Source: JAIUNP01 sp020161975
GTDB taxonomy: Bacteria; Pseudomonadota; Alphaproteobacteria; Rhizobiales; Beijerinckiaceae
Assembly: GCA_036745275.1 (NCBI GenBank)
Contig: DAIOGK010000001.1
Span: 186,001 to 250,000 of the forward strand
Direction of reading: 5' to 3'
DNA: 64,000 nt
The first letter of the stretch is position 1, and the number at the start of each line of letters is the position of its first letter. The translations under genes were made by a program, and so were the position numbers. The notes beneath the pieces are model-generated. The model made no database searches, was not told where the DNA came from, and was given only the letters and a program-made list of their open reading frames with translations. Below are positions 37,089 through 46,005 of this stretch, one piece after another.

Positions 37089-37674
37089 TCCTGCACCGCC
37101 GGCCCGGAGCCGGCTCGGCCTTTATCTCCCGCTGATCCTGTTCGGTGCGCTGGCGCTGCTGTTCCTGTTTCGCCTGTTCACCGGTGATCCGCAGCGGTTG
37201 CCGTCGGCACTGGTGGGCAAGGCTGCGCCGGCGACCGAGCTGCCCGCCCTGCCGGGGTTGATGCGGGGCGGTGTGGCGGTGCCGGGCTTCCGCATCGGCG
37301 GAGGGGACGGCGGGCAGGTGACTGTGCTCAACGTCTTTGCCTCCTGGTGCGTACCCTGTCGGGAAGAGCATCCGGTGCTGATGGACCTTGCGGGGGCGTT
37401 GAAGGGAAAGCCGGTGCGCCTCGTCGGCCTCAACTACAAGGACAAGCCCGAGGCGGCGCTTAAATTTCTTGCTGACCTCGGCAATCCGTACAGCGCGGTC
37501 GGCGTCGATGCGGGTGGCCGGGCCGGCATCGATTGGGGCGTCTATGGCGTGCCGGAAACCTTTGTGATCAGCGCTGCCGGCACCGTCGTTGACAAGCATG
37601 TCGGGCCGCTGAACCCGGAAAAAATCAAAACGTTCCTGATGCCAGCAATCGAGAAAGCGCTGCGGTTACCATAG
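37078..37674 (+). CDS. ccmG: Thiol:disulfide interchange protein CcmG/DsbE
   Basis: This membrane-anchored thioredoxin reduces the cysteines of apocytochrome c. It has 198 residues: an N-terminal anchor (LGLYLPLILFGALALLFLF), then the thioredoxin fold with LNVFASWCVPCREEHPVLM (CxxC active site), GLNYKDKPEAALKFL and YGVPETFVISAAG with the cis-proline. The start at 37078 overlaps ccmD. The other maturation genes (ccmE, ccmF, ccmH, ccmI) are not in this window. Confidence 0.95.
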   Translation: MAADPAPPARSRLGLYLPLILFGALALLFLFRLFTGDPQRLPSALVGKAAPATELPALPGLMRGGVAVPGFRIGGGDGGQVTVLNVFASWCVPCREEHPVLMDLAGALKGKPVRLVGLNYKDKPEAALKFLADLGNPYSAVGVDAGGRAGIDWGVYGVPETFVISAAGTVVDKHVGPLNPEKIKTFLMPAIEKALRLP

Positions 37675-37688
37675 GGGGGCTTGGGGTT

Positions 37689-38336
37689 TCAGGAATTCTT
37701 TGTCGGCCCATCCTTCGGACCATGCTTCATGAGAAGCGGCGTTTGGGCGAGTGCAAAGGCCATGGTGATCGGCATCACGCCCCAGACCTTGAAGGCGACC
37801 CAGAAATCCGTTGTCTGCGTGCGCCAGACGATCTCGTTCAGCGCGGCCAGAACGAAGAAGAACAGGCCCCAGCGGAAGGTGAGCTTCCGCCAACCTTCCG
37901 CATCGAGTTCAAACACGCTGTCGAGCGCGTAGGGCAACAGTGGCTTGCCAAAGGCGAGGCCGCCGAGAAGCAGCGCGCCGAACAGGGTATTCACGATGGT
38001 CGGCTTCAGTTTGATGAAGGTGTCATCCTGAAAAAACAGCGTGAGGCCGCCAAACACAAAAACGACGACGCCCGAAACAAGCGGCATGACCGGCAAGCGC
38101 CCGGTGAGCATTTTCGTCAGCACGAGCGAGACGAGCATGGCCACCATGAACACGGCAGTGGCGACAAGGATGCCGCCCTGTCCCGAATTGACGAGGCCTT
38201 CGCCCAGCACCTTGCCCACGAGAGGACGGAACAGGTCCGGTTTCGAATTGGCAAGGAAGAACAGGACCAGGGGGCCCATCTCCAGTGCCAGCTTCAGCAA
38301 CGGATTTTCGGCCCGGACGGGTGCATTATCGGTCAC
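37689..38336 (-). CDS. yciB: Septation protein A (YciB family)
   Basis: This 215-residue inner-membrane protein of the intracellular septation family has five or six helices. Typical segments are ALEMGPLVLFFLANSK, GGLTLFFQDDTFIKLKPTIVNTLFG (in parts) and KLTFRWGLFFFVLAALNEIVWRT. The family is linked to cell-envelope integrity and division, with no known reaction. It lies 6 bases downstream of ftsY, in operon with it, as is standard in Hyphomicrobiales. Confidence 0.93.
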   Translation of the reverse strand: MTDNAPVRAENPLLKLALEMGPLVLFFLANSKPDLFRPLVGKVLGEGLVNSGQGGILVATAVFMVAMLVSLVLTKMLTGRLPVMPLVSGVVVFVFGGLTLFFQDDTFIKLKPTIVNTLFGALLLGGLAFGKPLLPYALDSVFELDAEGWRKLTFRWGLFFFVLAALNEIVWRTQTTDFWVAFKVWGVMPITMAFALAQTPLLMKHGPKDGPTKNS

Positions 38337-38342
38337 GGGGGG

Positions 38343-39464
38343 TCACTCCAGCCCGGCAATGGCGCGGGCGAAATCGCGGGCGGTGAAGGGTTCGAGGTCG
38401 TCGATGCTCTCGCCGACACCGATGAAATGCACCGGCAGGCGGTGCTTGTCGGCGATGGCGGCGAGGATGCCGCCACGGGCGGTGCCGTCGAGCTTGGTCA
38501 TCACAAGGCCGGTGACGCCGGCGACTTTACCGAAGATCTCAACCTGCGACAGGGCATTCTGGCCGACGGTCGCATCGAGGACGAGCAGGACTGCATGGGG
38601 GGCGTCGGCATCGACCTTCTTGATGACGCGGACCATCTTTTCAAGTTCGTCCATCAGTCCGGCCTTGTTCTGAAGCCGTCCGGCAGTGTCAATCAGAAGA
38701 ACGTCGGTACCGGCCTCCTGCGCGGATCTGATGGCATCGAAGGCAAGGCCGGAGGAATCGGCGCCCTGCGCTCGGGCAATCACCGGCAGGTTATTGCGGG
38801 CGCCCCAGACCTTCAGCTGTTCGATGGCGGCGGCGCGGAAGGTGTCGCCCGCTGCGAGCATCACGGACCGGCCCTCGGCCTTGTATTTTGCGGCGAGCTT
38901 GCCGATCGTCGTCGTCTTGCCCGAGCCGTTGACGCCAACCATCATCACGACGAAGGGCTTCTTCGCCGGGTCGATCACCAGCGGGTGGGCGATGGGGGCG
39001 AGAATTTTCTCCACCTCATCGGCAAGGACGGCTTTCACCTCTTCAGGTGCAATTTCCTTTTCGAAGCGGCCCTTGCCGATGGCGGCCGCGATGCGCGCGG
39101 AGACATCGACCCCAAGATCGGCCTGGATCAACACATCTTCGAGGTCTTCCAGCGTACCGGCGTCGAGCTTGCGTTTGGTGAAGAGGTCGTTGATGCGGGT
39201 CGAAAGCTGGCTCGACGTGCGCGACAGGCCCGCTTTCAGGCGCTGCCACCACTTGACCTTCGGCTCTGCGGCGTTGGGCGGCGGAACAGGCGCGGGCGGG
39301 GCCGCCACGGGTGATCTGACGATAACCGGTTCAGCGACGAGGGGTTCCGGCGAAGCCACGGGCGCCGGCACCGCATCGGTCTGGACGGGCGGCGGTGGGG
39401 CCACATCCTTGTTCCGGTTGAACAGGCGCTTGAAAAAGCCGGGTTTCTCGGTGCTGTCGCTCAT
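38343..39464 (-). CDS. ftsY: Signal recognition particle receptor FtsY
   Basis: FtsY is the GTPase receptor that brings SRP-ribosome complexes to the membrane. The 373 residues have a basic N-terminal stretch, a Pro/Val-rich linker (about 20-68), then NG domain with P-loop GVNGSGKT at 177-184, DTFRAAAIEQL, LIDTAGRLQNK and TKLDGTARGG. The ATG at 39464 is used; the longer upstream frame is Arg-rich and unlike the family. Its partner Ffh is encoded at 43.95 kb. It follows mtaB with a 19-base gap. Confidence 0.96.
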   Translation of the reverse strand: MSDSTEKPGFFKRLFNRNKDVAPPPPVQTDAVPAPVASPEPLVAEPVIVRSPVAAPPAPVPPPNAAEPKVKWWQRLKAGLSRTSSQLSTRINDLFTKRKLDAGTLEDLEDVLIQADLGVDVSARIAAAIGKGRFEKEIAPEEVKAVLADEVEKILAPIAHPLVIDPAKKPFVVMMVGVNGSGKTTTIGKLAAKYKAEGRSVMLAAGDTFRAAAIEQLKVWGARNNLPVIARAQGADSSGLAFDAIRSAQEAGTDVLLIDTAGRLQNKAGLMDELEKMVRVIKKVDADAPHAVLLVLDATVGQNALSQVEIFGKVAGVTGLVMTKLDGTARGGILAAIADKHRLPVHFIGVGESIDDLEPFTARDFARAIAGLE

Positions 39465-39483
39465 GGCTCGCGCAATACTCCGA

Positions 39484-40758
39484 TCAGGCCGTTCCAACAA
39501 GGCTTGTCGGATCGCCGATGAGCGCTGCTCCGTCATGCCGGCTGGCGATGACGCTCAGAAAGGTGCCGGCGGGCGTATCGGTTGGCAGGCGCACGGGTGT
39601 GAAGTCCCGTGTGCGGCCCATGCCGCCGTTCTCGGCCAGAACCTCCAGACATCGGCCCACCTGCCGGTCGAGATGGGCGGCCAGCATCGCATGGCCCTTC
39701 GCACGCAGCCGCGCGGCGCGATCGCGGATCACGGGGCCGGCCACGAGCGGCATCCGGGCCGCCGGGGTGCCGGGCCGGGGTGAGAACGGGAAGACGTGGA
39801 GATGGGTGATCCCACACGCCGCCACAAGGTCGAGCGAACGGGCGAACATTGCATCCGTCTCGGTGGGAAAGCCAGCGATGATGTCGGCGCCAAAGACGAC
39901 GTCCGGCCTGAGACGCCGCGCCTCCGCGCAGAAAGCCACGGCATCGGCGTGGGAATGACGGCGCTTCATGCGCTTTAGAATGAGATCGTCGCCGGCCTGA
40001 AGTGACAGGTGCAGATGCGGCATCAGCCGTTCCTCTTCGGCGAGCGCGACGAGGAGGTCGGGGTCGGCCTCGATCGAATCGATGGAGGAGAGACGCAGGC
40101 GTTTCAGGTCTGGCACCGCGCTCAGAATCGCACGCAGCAGCGTTCCGAGCCGGGGCGTTCCGGGCAGGTCGGTGCCCCAGGAGGTGAGATCGACCCCGGT
40201 GAGCACGATATCGGCATGACCGCCGGCGACCAGGGTGCGTGTTGCGGCAATGACCTCGTTTTCGGGCACGGAGCGGGCCCGGCCACGGCCGAAGGGGATA
40301 ATGCAGAAGGTGCAGCGATGGTCACAGCCGGTCTGTACCTGCAAAAAGCCGCGCGTATGGCCAGCTCCTGTCTCGGCAAGGGCCTTTGGCGGCGCCTGTT
40401 CCGTCATGATCTGCCCGGCGGATGCGCCGGGCGCCGCAAGGTCGCGCCATGTGCTCAAACGCGTCTTGGCGGCGTTGCCGATGATGCGGGCCACTTCCGG
40501 CATGGTGGAAAACCGGGCCTGCTCGGTTTCCGCCGCGCAGCCGGTAACAACGATTTCGGCTTCCGGCCGTTCCCGTTTCAGACGGCGGATGGCCTGCCGG
40601 CCCTGTCGCACGGCCTCCGAAGTGACGGCACAGGTATTCACGACTACAAGATCGCTTCGCCCGGCAGCGTGGGCCGCCTGGCGGATCGCTTCGGATTCGA
40701 CAAGGTTGAGCCGGCAGCCGAAGGTCAGAACATCGACCGGTTGGGGATGATCAGCCAT
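39484..40758 (-). CDS. mtaB: tRNA t6A37 methylthiotransferase MtaB
   Basis: This radical-SAM enzyme adds a methylthio group to t6A37 of tRNA. The 424 residues show the N-terminal cluster cysteines C15 (FGCRLN), C43 (NTCAV) and C74 (TGCAA), the radical-SAM motif CDHRCTFC at 145-152, and the SLQAGDDLILKRMKRRH and IIAGFPTETDAMF runs. It overlaps the end of dapF by 8 bases, so dapF, mtaB, ftsY and yciB form one minus-strand operon. Confidence 0.95.
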   Translation of the reverse strand: MADHPQPVDVLTFGCRLNLVESEAIRQAAHAAGRSDLVVVNTCAVTSEAVRQGRQAIRRLKRERPEAEIVVTGCAAETEQARFSTMPEVARIIGNAAKTRLSTWRDLAAPGASAGQIMTEQAPPKALAETGAGHTRGFLQVQTGCDHRCTFCIIPFGRGRARSVPENEVIAATRTLVAGGHADIVLTGVDLTSWGTDLPGTPRLGTLLRAILSAVPDLKRLRLSSIDSIEADPDLLVALAEEERLMPHLHLSLQAGDDLILKRMKRRHSHADAVAFCAEARRLRPDVVFGADIIAGFPTETDAMFARSLDLVAACGITHLHVFPFSPRPGTPAARMPLVAGPVIRDRAARLRAKGHAMLAAHLDRQVGRCLEVLAENGGMGRTRDFTPVRLPTDTPAGTFLSVIASRHDGAALIGDPTSLVGTA

Positions 40759-41608
40759 GGGTGTCGGATGGGTCGAGCAAGGTGGGCGAGAGCGTGCCGC
40801 TGAAGGCCGTTGCGGTGCCGCCGGACATCAGGACGTGGTCATCTGCTGCGCGCCATTCGATGGTCAGGTCTCCACCGGGCAGTGAGACGCGAACCGTGCG
40901 CCCAGTCAATCCGGCCCGGTGGCTCGCCACTGCTGCTGCGCAGGCGCCCGAGCCGCACGCCAGCGTCAGGCCGGCGCCACGTTCCCAGACGCGTTGGATG
41001 AGGTGATCCGGCCCGGCCAGTGAAACGAGGGAGATATTGGCCCGTTCGGGGAAGATGGGGTTTGTTTCCAGCAGCGGCCCGACGCGCTCCAGCGCGTGCG
41101 CGTTCACGTCCTGAACGAAGAAGATCGCGTGCGGGTTGCCCATATTGACGGCGCTGAAGGTTGCCGGAAGGCCGGCATTCAGCGCCGTGGTATCGAGGGG
41201 AACGAGGCGGGTATCGACGGACACACCAGCAAGGGGAATGGCGGCGGCCTCAAGACGCGGCGCCCCCATGTCCACCGTGATTCCCGCCGGCGAGCGGGTG
41301 GCGACAAGCAGCCCGGCACCGGTTTCGATCAGCGCGCGCTCCCGGCCCGTCTCGTCGAGCAGGCGCTGGCCGACGCAGCGCGTCGCATTGCCGCAGGCCA
41401 TAACCTCCGAACTGTCGGGGTTGTAGATGCGCATGAAAGCATCCGCACGCTCGGACGGCGCAAGCACGATCAACTGGTCGCAGCCGACGCCAAAGCGCCG
41501 GTCGGCGATGCGGCGCGTTTGGCCATTGGTCAGTTCCAACGGTCGGTGACGGGCATCGATCACCACAAAGTCGTTGCCGAGACCGTTCATTTTAACGAAG
41601 TCGATCAT
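40751..41608 (-). CDS. dapF: Diaminopimelate epimerase
   Basis: DapF converts LL- to meso-diaminopimelate for lysine and peptidoglycan. The 285 residues have the paired active-site cysteines in MACGNATRC and ACGSGACAAAV, with NGLGNDFVVID at the N-terminus and GNPHAIFFV between. The ATG at 41608 fits the conserved start (MIDFVKMNGLGNDF). It is the first gene of the operon with mtaB, ftsY and yciB, and divergent from the esterase-like gene. Confidence 0.96.
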   Translation of the reverse strand: MIDFVKMNGLGNDFVVIDARHRPLELTNGQTRRIADRRFGVGCDQLIVLAPSERADAFMRIYNPDSSEVMACGNATRCVGQRLLDETGRERALIETGAGLLVATRSPAGITVDMGAPRLEAAAIPLAGVSVDTRLVPLDTTALNAGLPATFSAVNMGNPHAIFFVQDVNAHALERVGPLLETNPIFPERANISLVSLAGPDHLIQRVWERGAGLTLACGSGACAAAVASHRAGLTGRTVRVSLPGGDLTIEWRAADDHVLMSGGTATAFSGTLSPTLLDPSDTHG

Positions 41609-41736
41609 TTTTTCGCTGCACCCGGGCCTACAAGCCGCCAAATTCCGGTTCAGGACTTGCAAAGTTCATATAATGCAGTTCAAGGCTAGTCCAAATGAAG
41701 ATCGGGGGCCTTTTTTCAGGCGATCGGAACGACCGG

Positions 41737-43035
41737 ATGCGACGTGTTGCGGTGTTGGCATGGATCGGCATGTGCGGCGCGGTGGCGGCGGGCAGCGGCG
41801 TCTTCGTCAGGCCCGTCACGCTTCCCGCGATGCCGCTCGGGGTCGTGTCGCTAGGGGGCGGGCGGGTCGTGAACCTGTCCGTATCCGCCGGCGCAGGAGC
41901 CTTCCATGCACCAGGCGATCCTTCAGGGCGCATCTGGACCATTACGGACCGGGGCCCGGCTATCGACTGCAATGATGAGCGTGAGGTCATTGGTGCGGAT
42001 GACCGGCAGATCTGCGCAACGGGTCGACGGGGCAAGATCTATCTTTTGCCGACCTTTGTGCCTTCCATCTACGGGCTGGAACTTGGTGGCGACAAGACCG
42101 CGAGACTGACGACAACGCTGCCGCTCAAGGGAAGCTCGGGCCGGCCGCTGACGGGGATCGTCAATCCCGGGCCTGCATCCCGGTCCGAGGTTGCCTATGA
42201 CCCGGACGGGCAGGAGGTGGCGGCCGACCCTTCCGGCATTGCGCCCGGTGGTCTCGTGCGCCTCTCGGACGGCAGTTTCTTTGTCGCCGACGCTTTCGGT
42301 CCCTCGGTGCTGGAAGTCGCTCCGGATGGGACAGTGCGCCGGCGGATCGTGCCGCAGTCCATGGGCGAGGAGTTGCGGCAGGCGGACTATCCTGTCGAGC
42401 CGTCGTTGCCGGCTATCCTGTCGTTGCGCCAGACGGGGCGCGGCTTTGAGGGCATTGCCGTCTCGGCAGATGAGAAAACCCTGTTCGTCGCCATGCAGAG
42501 CCCGCTTGTGAACCCGACCCTGGCTGAATACCGGACGTCGCCGTTCGTCCGCCTCTATGGGATCGACCGTCAATCGGGACAGGTCACGCATCGCTATCTC
42601 TACCCGCTCGACGCGCCCGACGCCTTCCAGGGTGAGCACGGCATCACCACGCGCCCGCCGCGGCAGAGCGATGTACGGCTGATGGAGGTCGTGATGCTCG
42701 AAAACGGCACGCTGCTCTGTCTCGAACGGCTCAAGAACCTCTCGCGGATCTACCGCGTTTCCCTGGCTGACGCGGTGGAGTATCCGAAAGCGCTCGACGA
42801 CCCTGCGGTTCAACCGGCCCTGGAGAAAGGCGTTGCGGAGCTGAGCGGGGTTGTTCCGCTGCGCAAAACGCTTCTGTTCGAATCCGATCCCTCACGTGGT
42901 CCGGTCGGTCGGCTGACCGGGATGGCCGTTCTGTCTGACCGGGAGATTGTGGTGGTCGGCAACAATGATTTCGGCATTGACGGATCGCGGACCCAGATGT
43001 TCCGCTTGACGTTCCCCGCCTCCATCCTCAACTGA
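41737..43035 (+). CDS. Secreted phytase-like esterase-activity protein
   Basis: This 432-residue protein has a signal segment (MRRVAVLAWIGMCGAVAAG) and then resembles the 'esterase-like activity of phytase' family, a beta-propeller: GRIWTITDRGPAI, GGLVRLSDGSFFVADAFGPSVLEVAPDG, FEGIAVSADEKTLFVAMQSPL and AVLSDREIVVVGNNDFGIDG are family-like blades. The reaction and substrate are unknown. The ATG at 41737 is preferred because it begins the signal; an upstream ATG at 41695 would add 14 residues. A TATAAT at 41669 could be part of its promoter, but no good -35 is visible. Confidence 0.8.
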   Translation: MRRVAVLAWIGMCGAVAAGSGVFVRPVTLPAMPLGVVSLGGGRVVNLSVSAGAGAFHAPGDPSGRIWTITDRGPAIDCNDEREVIGADDRQICATGRRGKIYLLPTFVPSIYGLELGGDKTARLTTTLPLKGSSGRPLTGIVNPGPASRSEVAYDPDGQEVAADPSGIAPGGLVRLSDGSFFVADAFGPSVLEVAPDGTVRRRIVPQSMGEELRQADYPVEPSLPAILSLRQTGRGFEGIAVSADEKTLFVAMQSPLVNPTLAEYRTSPFVRLYGIDRQSGQVTHRYLYPLDAPDAFQGEHGITTRPPRQSDVRLMEVVMLENGTLLCLERLKNLSRIYRVSLADAVEYPKALDDPAVQPALEKGVAELSGVVPLRKTLLFESDPSRGPVGRLTGMAVLSDREIVVVGNNDFGIDGSRTQMFRLTFPASILN

Positions 43036-43102
43036 CGCTGGGGCGTCGATCATCGGCTGGCGTGATTCGGATCGCCGGTCGATCAGGTGAGGAACCCGCG
43101 TC

Positions 43103-43726
43103 ATGGCGCGCAATGGCTTGGCTTTTGGTCTTCTGATGATCCTGGCGCTGTCTGCCGGCGCCGGAGCGCAACAACCGGCGACCCCTGCCGCCCCGCCGCA
43201 GGCTCCGCCCGCAGCACAGGCTCCTGCCGAGCCGGATATGAACAAGCCTTCGGCGGATGCGTCCGGCGCGGTCGAGACGCGTCTCGGCGCGCGGCCAATG
43301 CTGATCCTCAAGGGGCAGACGACCTGGGATGAAGGCTATGAGACGCTGATGAATGCATTCAAGGCCCTGCGCGCGGAAGCGGCCCGGCTGGGTCTGAAAC
43401 CGAGCGGCAAACCGCAGGCGATGTTCACTGAAACGACCGATCAGAATTTTCGCTACGAGGCGATGCTGGGGCTCGAACAGACGCCGGACGCCAGCCTGAA
43501 GCCGCAGGGCGGCATGGTCTTCGGCACTTCTCCCGAGGGGCGCGCCTTTGTCTTCCGGCATGTCGGAGCCTATGACGATATCGAGAGCGTTTACGAGGCG
43601 ATCACGGCCTGGCTTGATGAGAAGGGACTTCAGGCCAAGGGCTCGTTCGTCGAGGAATACCTCAACGAGCCGCAGGGTTCAGACGACGCCCTGCTCGAAC
43701 TCAATATCTACGTCTTCGTGCAATAG
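43103..43726 (+). CDS. Secreted GyrI-like (AraC effector-binding type) protein
   Basis: This 207-residue protein has a signal peptide (to about GAGAQ), a Pro/Ala-rich linker, and then a GyrI-like SOUL-superfamily domain: ARPMLILKGQTTWDEGYETLMNAFKALRAEA (in parts), PQAMFTETTDQNFRYEAMLGLEQ and FVFRHVGAYDDIESVYEAITAWLDEKGLQ, then SFVEEYLNEPQ. Such domains bind small molecules; in exported form the role is unknown. It lies 67 bases downstream of the esterase gene, perhaps co-transcribed. Confidence 0.8.
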   Translation: MARNGLAFGLLMILALSAGAGAQQPATPAAPPQAPPAAQAPAEPDMNKPSADASGAVETRLGARPMLILKGQTTWDEGYETLMNAFKALRAEAARLGLKPSGKPQAMFTETTDQNFRYEAMLGLEQTPDASLKPQGGMVFGTSPEGRAFVFRHVGAYDDIESVYEAITAWLDEKGLQAKGSFVEEYLNEPQGSDDALLELNIYVFVQ

Positions 43727-43770
43727 GCTGACGCGCAGCGTTTCCAGCCGGACAGACGCCCAGTTTTTCT

Positions 43771-43799
43771 TTGACTTTGCGCGGCGTTCTGCCTAATGA
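43771..43799 (+). promoter_or_regulatory. Sigma-70-type promoter of the ffh operon
   Basis: TTGACT at 43771-43776 and TAATGA at 43794-43799 are separated by 17 bases, the optimal spacing. Transcription would begin near 43806, leaving a leader of about 145 bases before the ffh ATG. That leader holds no gene that I can support. Confidence 0.6.
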
Positions 43800-43951
43800 G
43801 CGCTGCTTCCAATGGCAGATGGCCCGTTCAGGGGCCTGATCCGCCGCCCGGCCCTTGAGGCTGGAGGTTCCCGTCCGACAGCGCGTTGCGCCCTCGGGCG
43901 CGTTTCCGTTTGGAAGGTCATTGTCCGTGTCGCGGACAGAAGGAGTGGTGC

Positions 43952-45508
43952 ATGTTCGACGGATTGTCCGGGCGTCTGGCCGGCATATTCGACAAGCTGA
44001 AGGGCCGTGGCGCGCTGTCGGAAGCCGATGTCGGCGAAGCGCTGCGCGAGGTTCGGCGTGCGCTGCTCGAGGCGGATGTCGCGCTTGATGTCGTCCGCTC
44101 GTTCACCGACAAGGTTCGCACCCGCGCCATTGGCGCCGAGGTCGTCAAGTCGGTCACGCCTGGCCAGATGGTCGTCAAGATCGTCCATGACACGCTGGTG
44201 GAGACGCTGGGTTCGGATGCCGATCCGATCAATCTCGATGCGGTGCCGCCGGTGCCGATCCTGATGGTCGGCCTGCAGGGCTCGGGCAAGACCACTTCGA
44301 CCGCCAAGATCGCCCGCCGCCTGACCGACCGGATGAAGAAGAAGGTCCTGATGGCCTCGCTCGACACCCGGCGCCCGGCGGCAATGGAGCAACTGGCCAT
44401 TCTCGGCAAGCAGGTGGGCGTGGAAACGCTCACCATCGTTGCGGGCCAGAGTGCGGTGCAGATCGCCCGCCGTGCCGTCGAGGCGGCGCGCCTTGGCGGT
44501 TACGATGTCGTGATGCTCGATACCGCCGGTCGGACGACGGTGGACGAGGCGCTGATGGCCGAGGTGGCCGAAGTGAAGGCCGCGACCGGTCCGCATGAGG
44601 TTCTGCTCGTTGCCGATGCGCTGACCGGTCAGGATGCGGTGAACACGGCCAAGGCCTTCGAGGGGCGCGTTGGCCTCACCGGCATCGTGTTGACCCGCGT
44701 CGATGGTGACGGGCGCGGCGGTGCTGCCCTGTCGATGCGCGCGATCACCGGCAAGCCGATCAAGCTGATCGGTACCGGCGAAAAGACCGATGCGCTGGAG
44801 GATTTTCATCCGGGCCGTATTGCCAACCGCATTCTGGGCATGGGCGACATCGTTTCGCTGGTCGAGAAGGCCGCCGAAACGATTGATCAGGAGCAGGCCA
44901 AACGCATCGCGGACAAGATGCGCAAGGGCAAGTTCGATCTCGATGACCTGCGCGCGCAGTTGCAGCAGATGGCCAAGCTCGGCGGCATGGGCGGGCTGAT
45001 GGGCATGTTGCCGGGGGTCGCCAAGTTCAAGGACCAGATCCAGCAGGCGAACCTCGACGAGACGGTGTTCAAGCGCATGGTGGCGATCATCAATTCGATG
45101 ACGCCGCAGGAGCGCGCCAATCCCGATATGCTCAAGCACAGCCGCAAGAAGCGCATCGCCGCGGGGTCGGGCACGGACGCTGCCGAAATCAACAAGCTCC
45201 TCAAGATGCATCGCGGCATGGCCGATATGATGAAGCAGATGGGTGGAGCGAAGCGAGGGCCGATGGCCGGCCTTGCCAACATGTTCGGCCTCGGCAAGGG
45301 CATGCCGCAGCCCTCGCCGGAAGAGATCGCTGCGCTTCAGCAGCAGATGGCGGGCGGGAAACTGCCCGAGATGCCAGCGGAGTTGACCAAGGGAATTCCC
45401 GCCGTGCCGCCTGGCTTTCCGGGGCTCGGCAAGCCGGGTCTGCCCGGCCTTGGCACCAAACTGCCGGGGCTTGGCGGTTTCAACCCGTTCGGGGGGAAGA
45501 AGAAGTGA
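43952..45508 (+). CDS. ffh: Signal recognition particle protein Ffh
   Basis: Ffh is the GTPase that binds signal sequences and 4.5S RNA. The 518 residues comprise the N domain (1-90), the G domain with P-loop GLQGSGKT at 108-115, DTRRPAAMEQL, MLDTAGRTTVDE and TRVDGDGRGG, and a Met-rich M domain after about residue 300. The C-terminus has a Gly/Pro/Leu-rich tail, common in alphaproteobacteria. AAGGAG at 43940-43945 fixes the start. Its stop overlaps the GTG of the next, AT-rich gene (GTGA). Confidence 0.97.
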   Translation: MFDGLSGRLAGIFDKLKGRGALSEADVGEALREVRRALLEADVALDVVRSFTDKVRTRAIGAEVVKSVTPGQMVVKIVHDTLVETLGSDADPINLDAVPPVPILMVGLQGSGKTTSTAKIARRLTDRMKKKVLMASLDTRRPAAMEQLAILGKQVGVETLTIVAGQSAVQIARRAVEAARLGGYDVVMLDTAGRTTVDEALMAEVAEVKAATGPHEVLLVADALTGQDAVNTAKAFEGRVGLTGIVLTRVDGDGRGGAALSMRAITGKPIKLIGTGEKTDALEDFHPGRIANRILGMGDIVSLVEKAAETIDQEQAKRIADKMRKGKFDLDDLRAQLQQMAKLGGMGGLMGMLPGVAKFKDQIQQANLDETVFKRMVAIINSMTPQERANPDMLKHSRKKRIAAGSGTDAAEINKLLKMHRGMADMMKQMGGAKRGPMAGLANMFGLGKGMPQPSPEEIAALQQQMAGGKLPEMPAELTKGIPAVPPGFPGLGKPGLPGLGTKLPGLGGFNPFGGKKK

Positions 45509-45978
45509 GTACTTTATGGGGCGTTAACGCTTCTGTCGATCTAGGAAATGCATTAGTTGGGCTTGGTGGTTTTGCGCTGGCTGTTGCTACTTGGCGCGCC
45601 ACTAGTAGTTCAAATAGATCATTTGAGGCAGGATTAAAGCTTCAAGCAAATCAAAAACTTGCTGAATTTCGCGTCGAGTGGGCTGAAATACTCCGATCGG
45701 ATGTCGCGAAATTTATGGCTATGATTTATGTTAAGCCAGAACATATGAAATCAAACGATGATTTCTTTCTGAGGCTTGCTGAAGCAAAGCACCGAATAAT
45801 ACTTCGATTGCAGTCTGATAAACATAAGTTTATGATTATAGCACTTAATGAAGCTCTAAGAGTAGCTAGGAATGGTAGTGATGATGAACTTCATCATCGT
45901 ATAAATGTACTGCATCAGGAATCAGAGAAACTACTTGAGGAAGCTTGGTCAAAGGCAAGCGATCCTCTTCAAATTTAG
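45505..45978 (+). CDS. AT-rich membrane-anchored helical protein inserted between ffh and rpsP
   Basis: This 157-residue protein starts with GTG at 45505, overlapping the ffh stop as GTGA. It has one N-terminal membrane helix (NALVGLGGFALAVATW, 14-30) followed by a soluble helical, charged part. The layout, with an EFRVEWAEILRSDVAKFM segment, a RIILRLQSDKHKFM segment and a terminal LLEEAWSKA, recalls small membrane proteins of unknown function found on mobile and accessory DNA. Codons AGA, ATA, TTA and CTA, nearly absent in neighbouring genes, recur here, so it was probably acquired. It does not break the operon: rpsP follows 27 bases later. The function is unknown. Confidence 0.75.
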   Translation: MSTLWGVNASVDLGNALVGLGGFALAVATWRATSSSNRSFEAGLKLQANQKLAEFRVEWAEILRSDVAKFMAMIYVKPEHMKSNDDFFLRLAEAKHRIILRLQSDKHKFMIIALNEALRVARNGSDDELHHRINVLHQESEKLLEEAWSKASDPLQI

Positions 45979-46005
45979 CAAACCGCGAAAACCAGGAGTA
46001 ACCCA

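Noticed and set aside
37722..39314. 530-codon plus-strand frame opposite septation protein A and ftsY
   Set aside because: Both opposite genes are well-supported family members; the frame is a shadow.
43793..45211. 472-codon minus-strand frame opposite ffh
   Set aside because: Antisense of Ffh with typical shadow composition.
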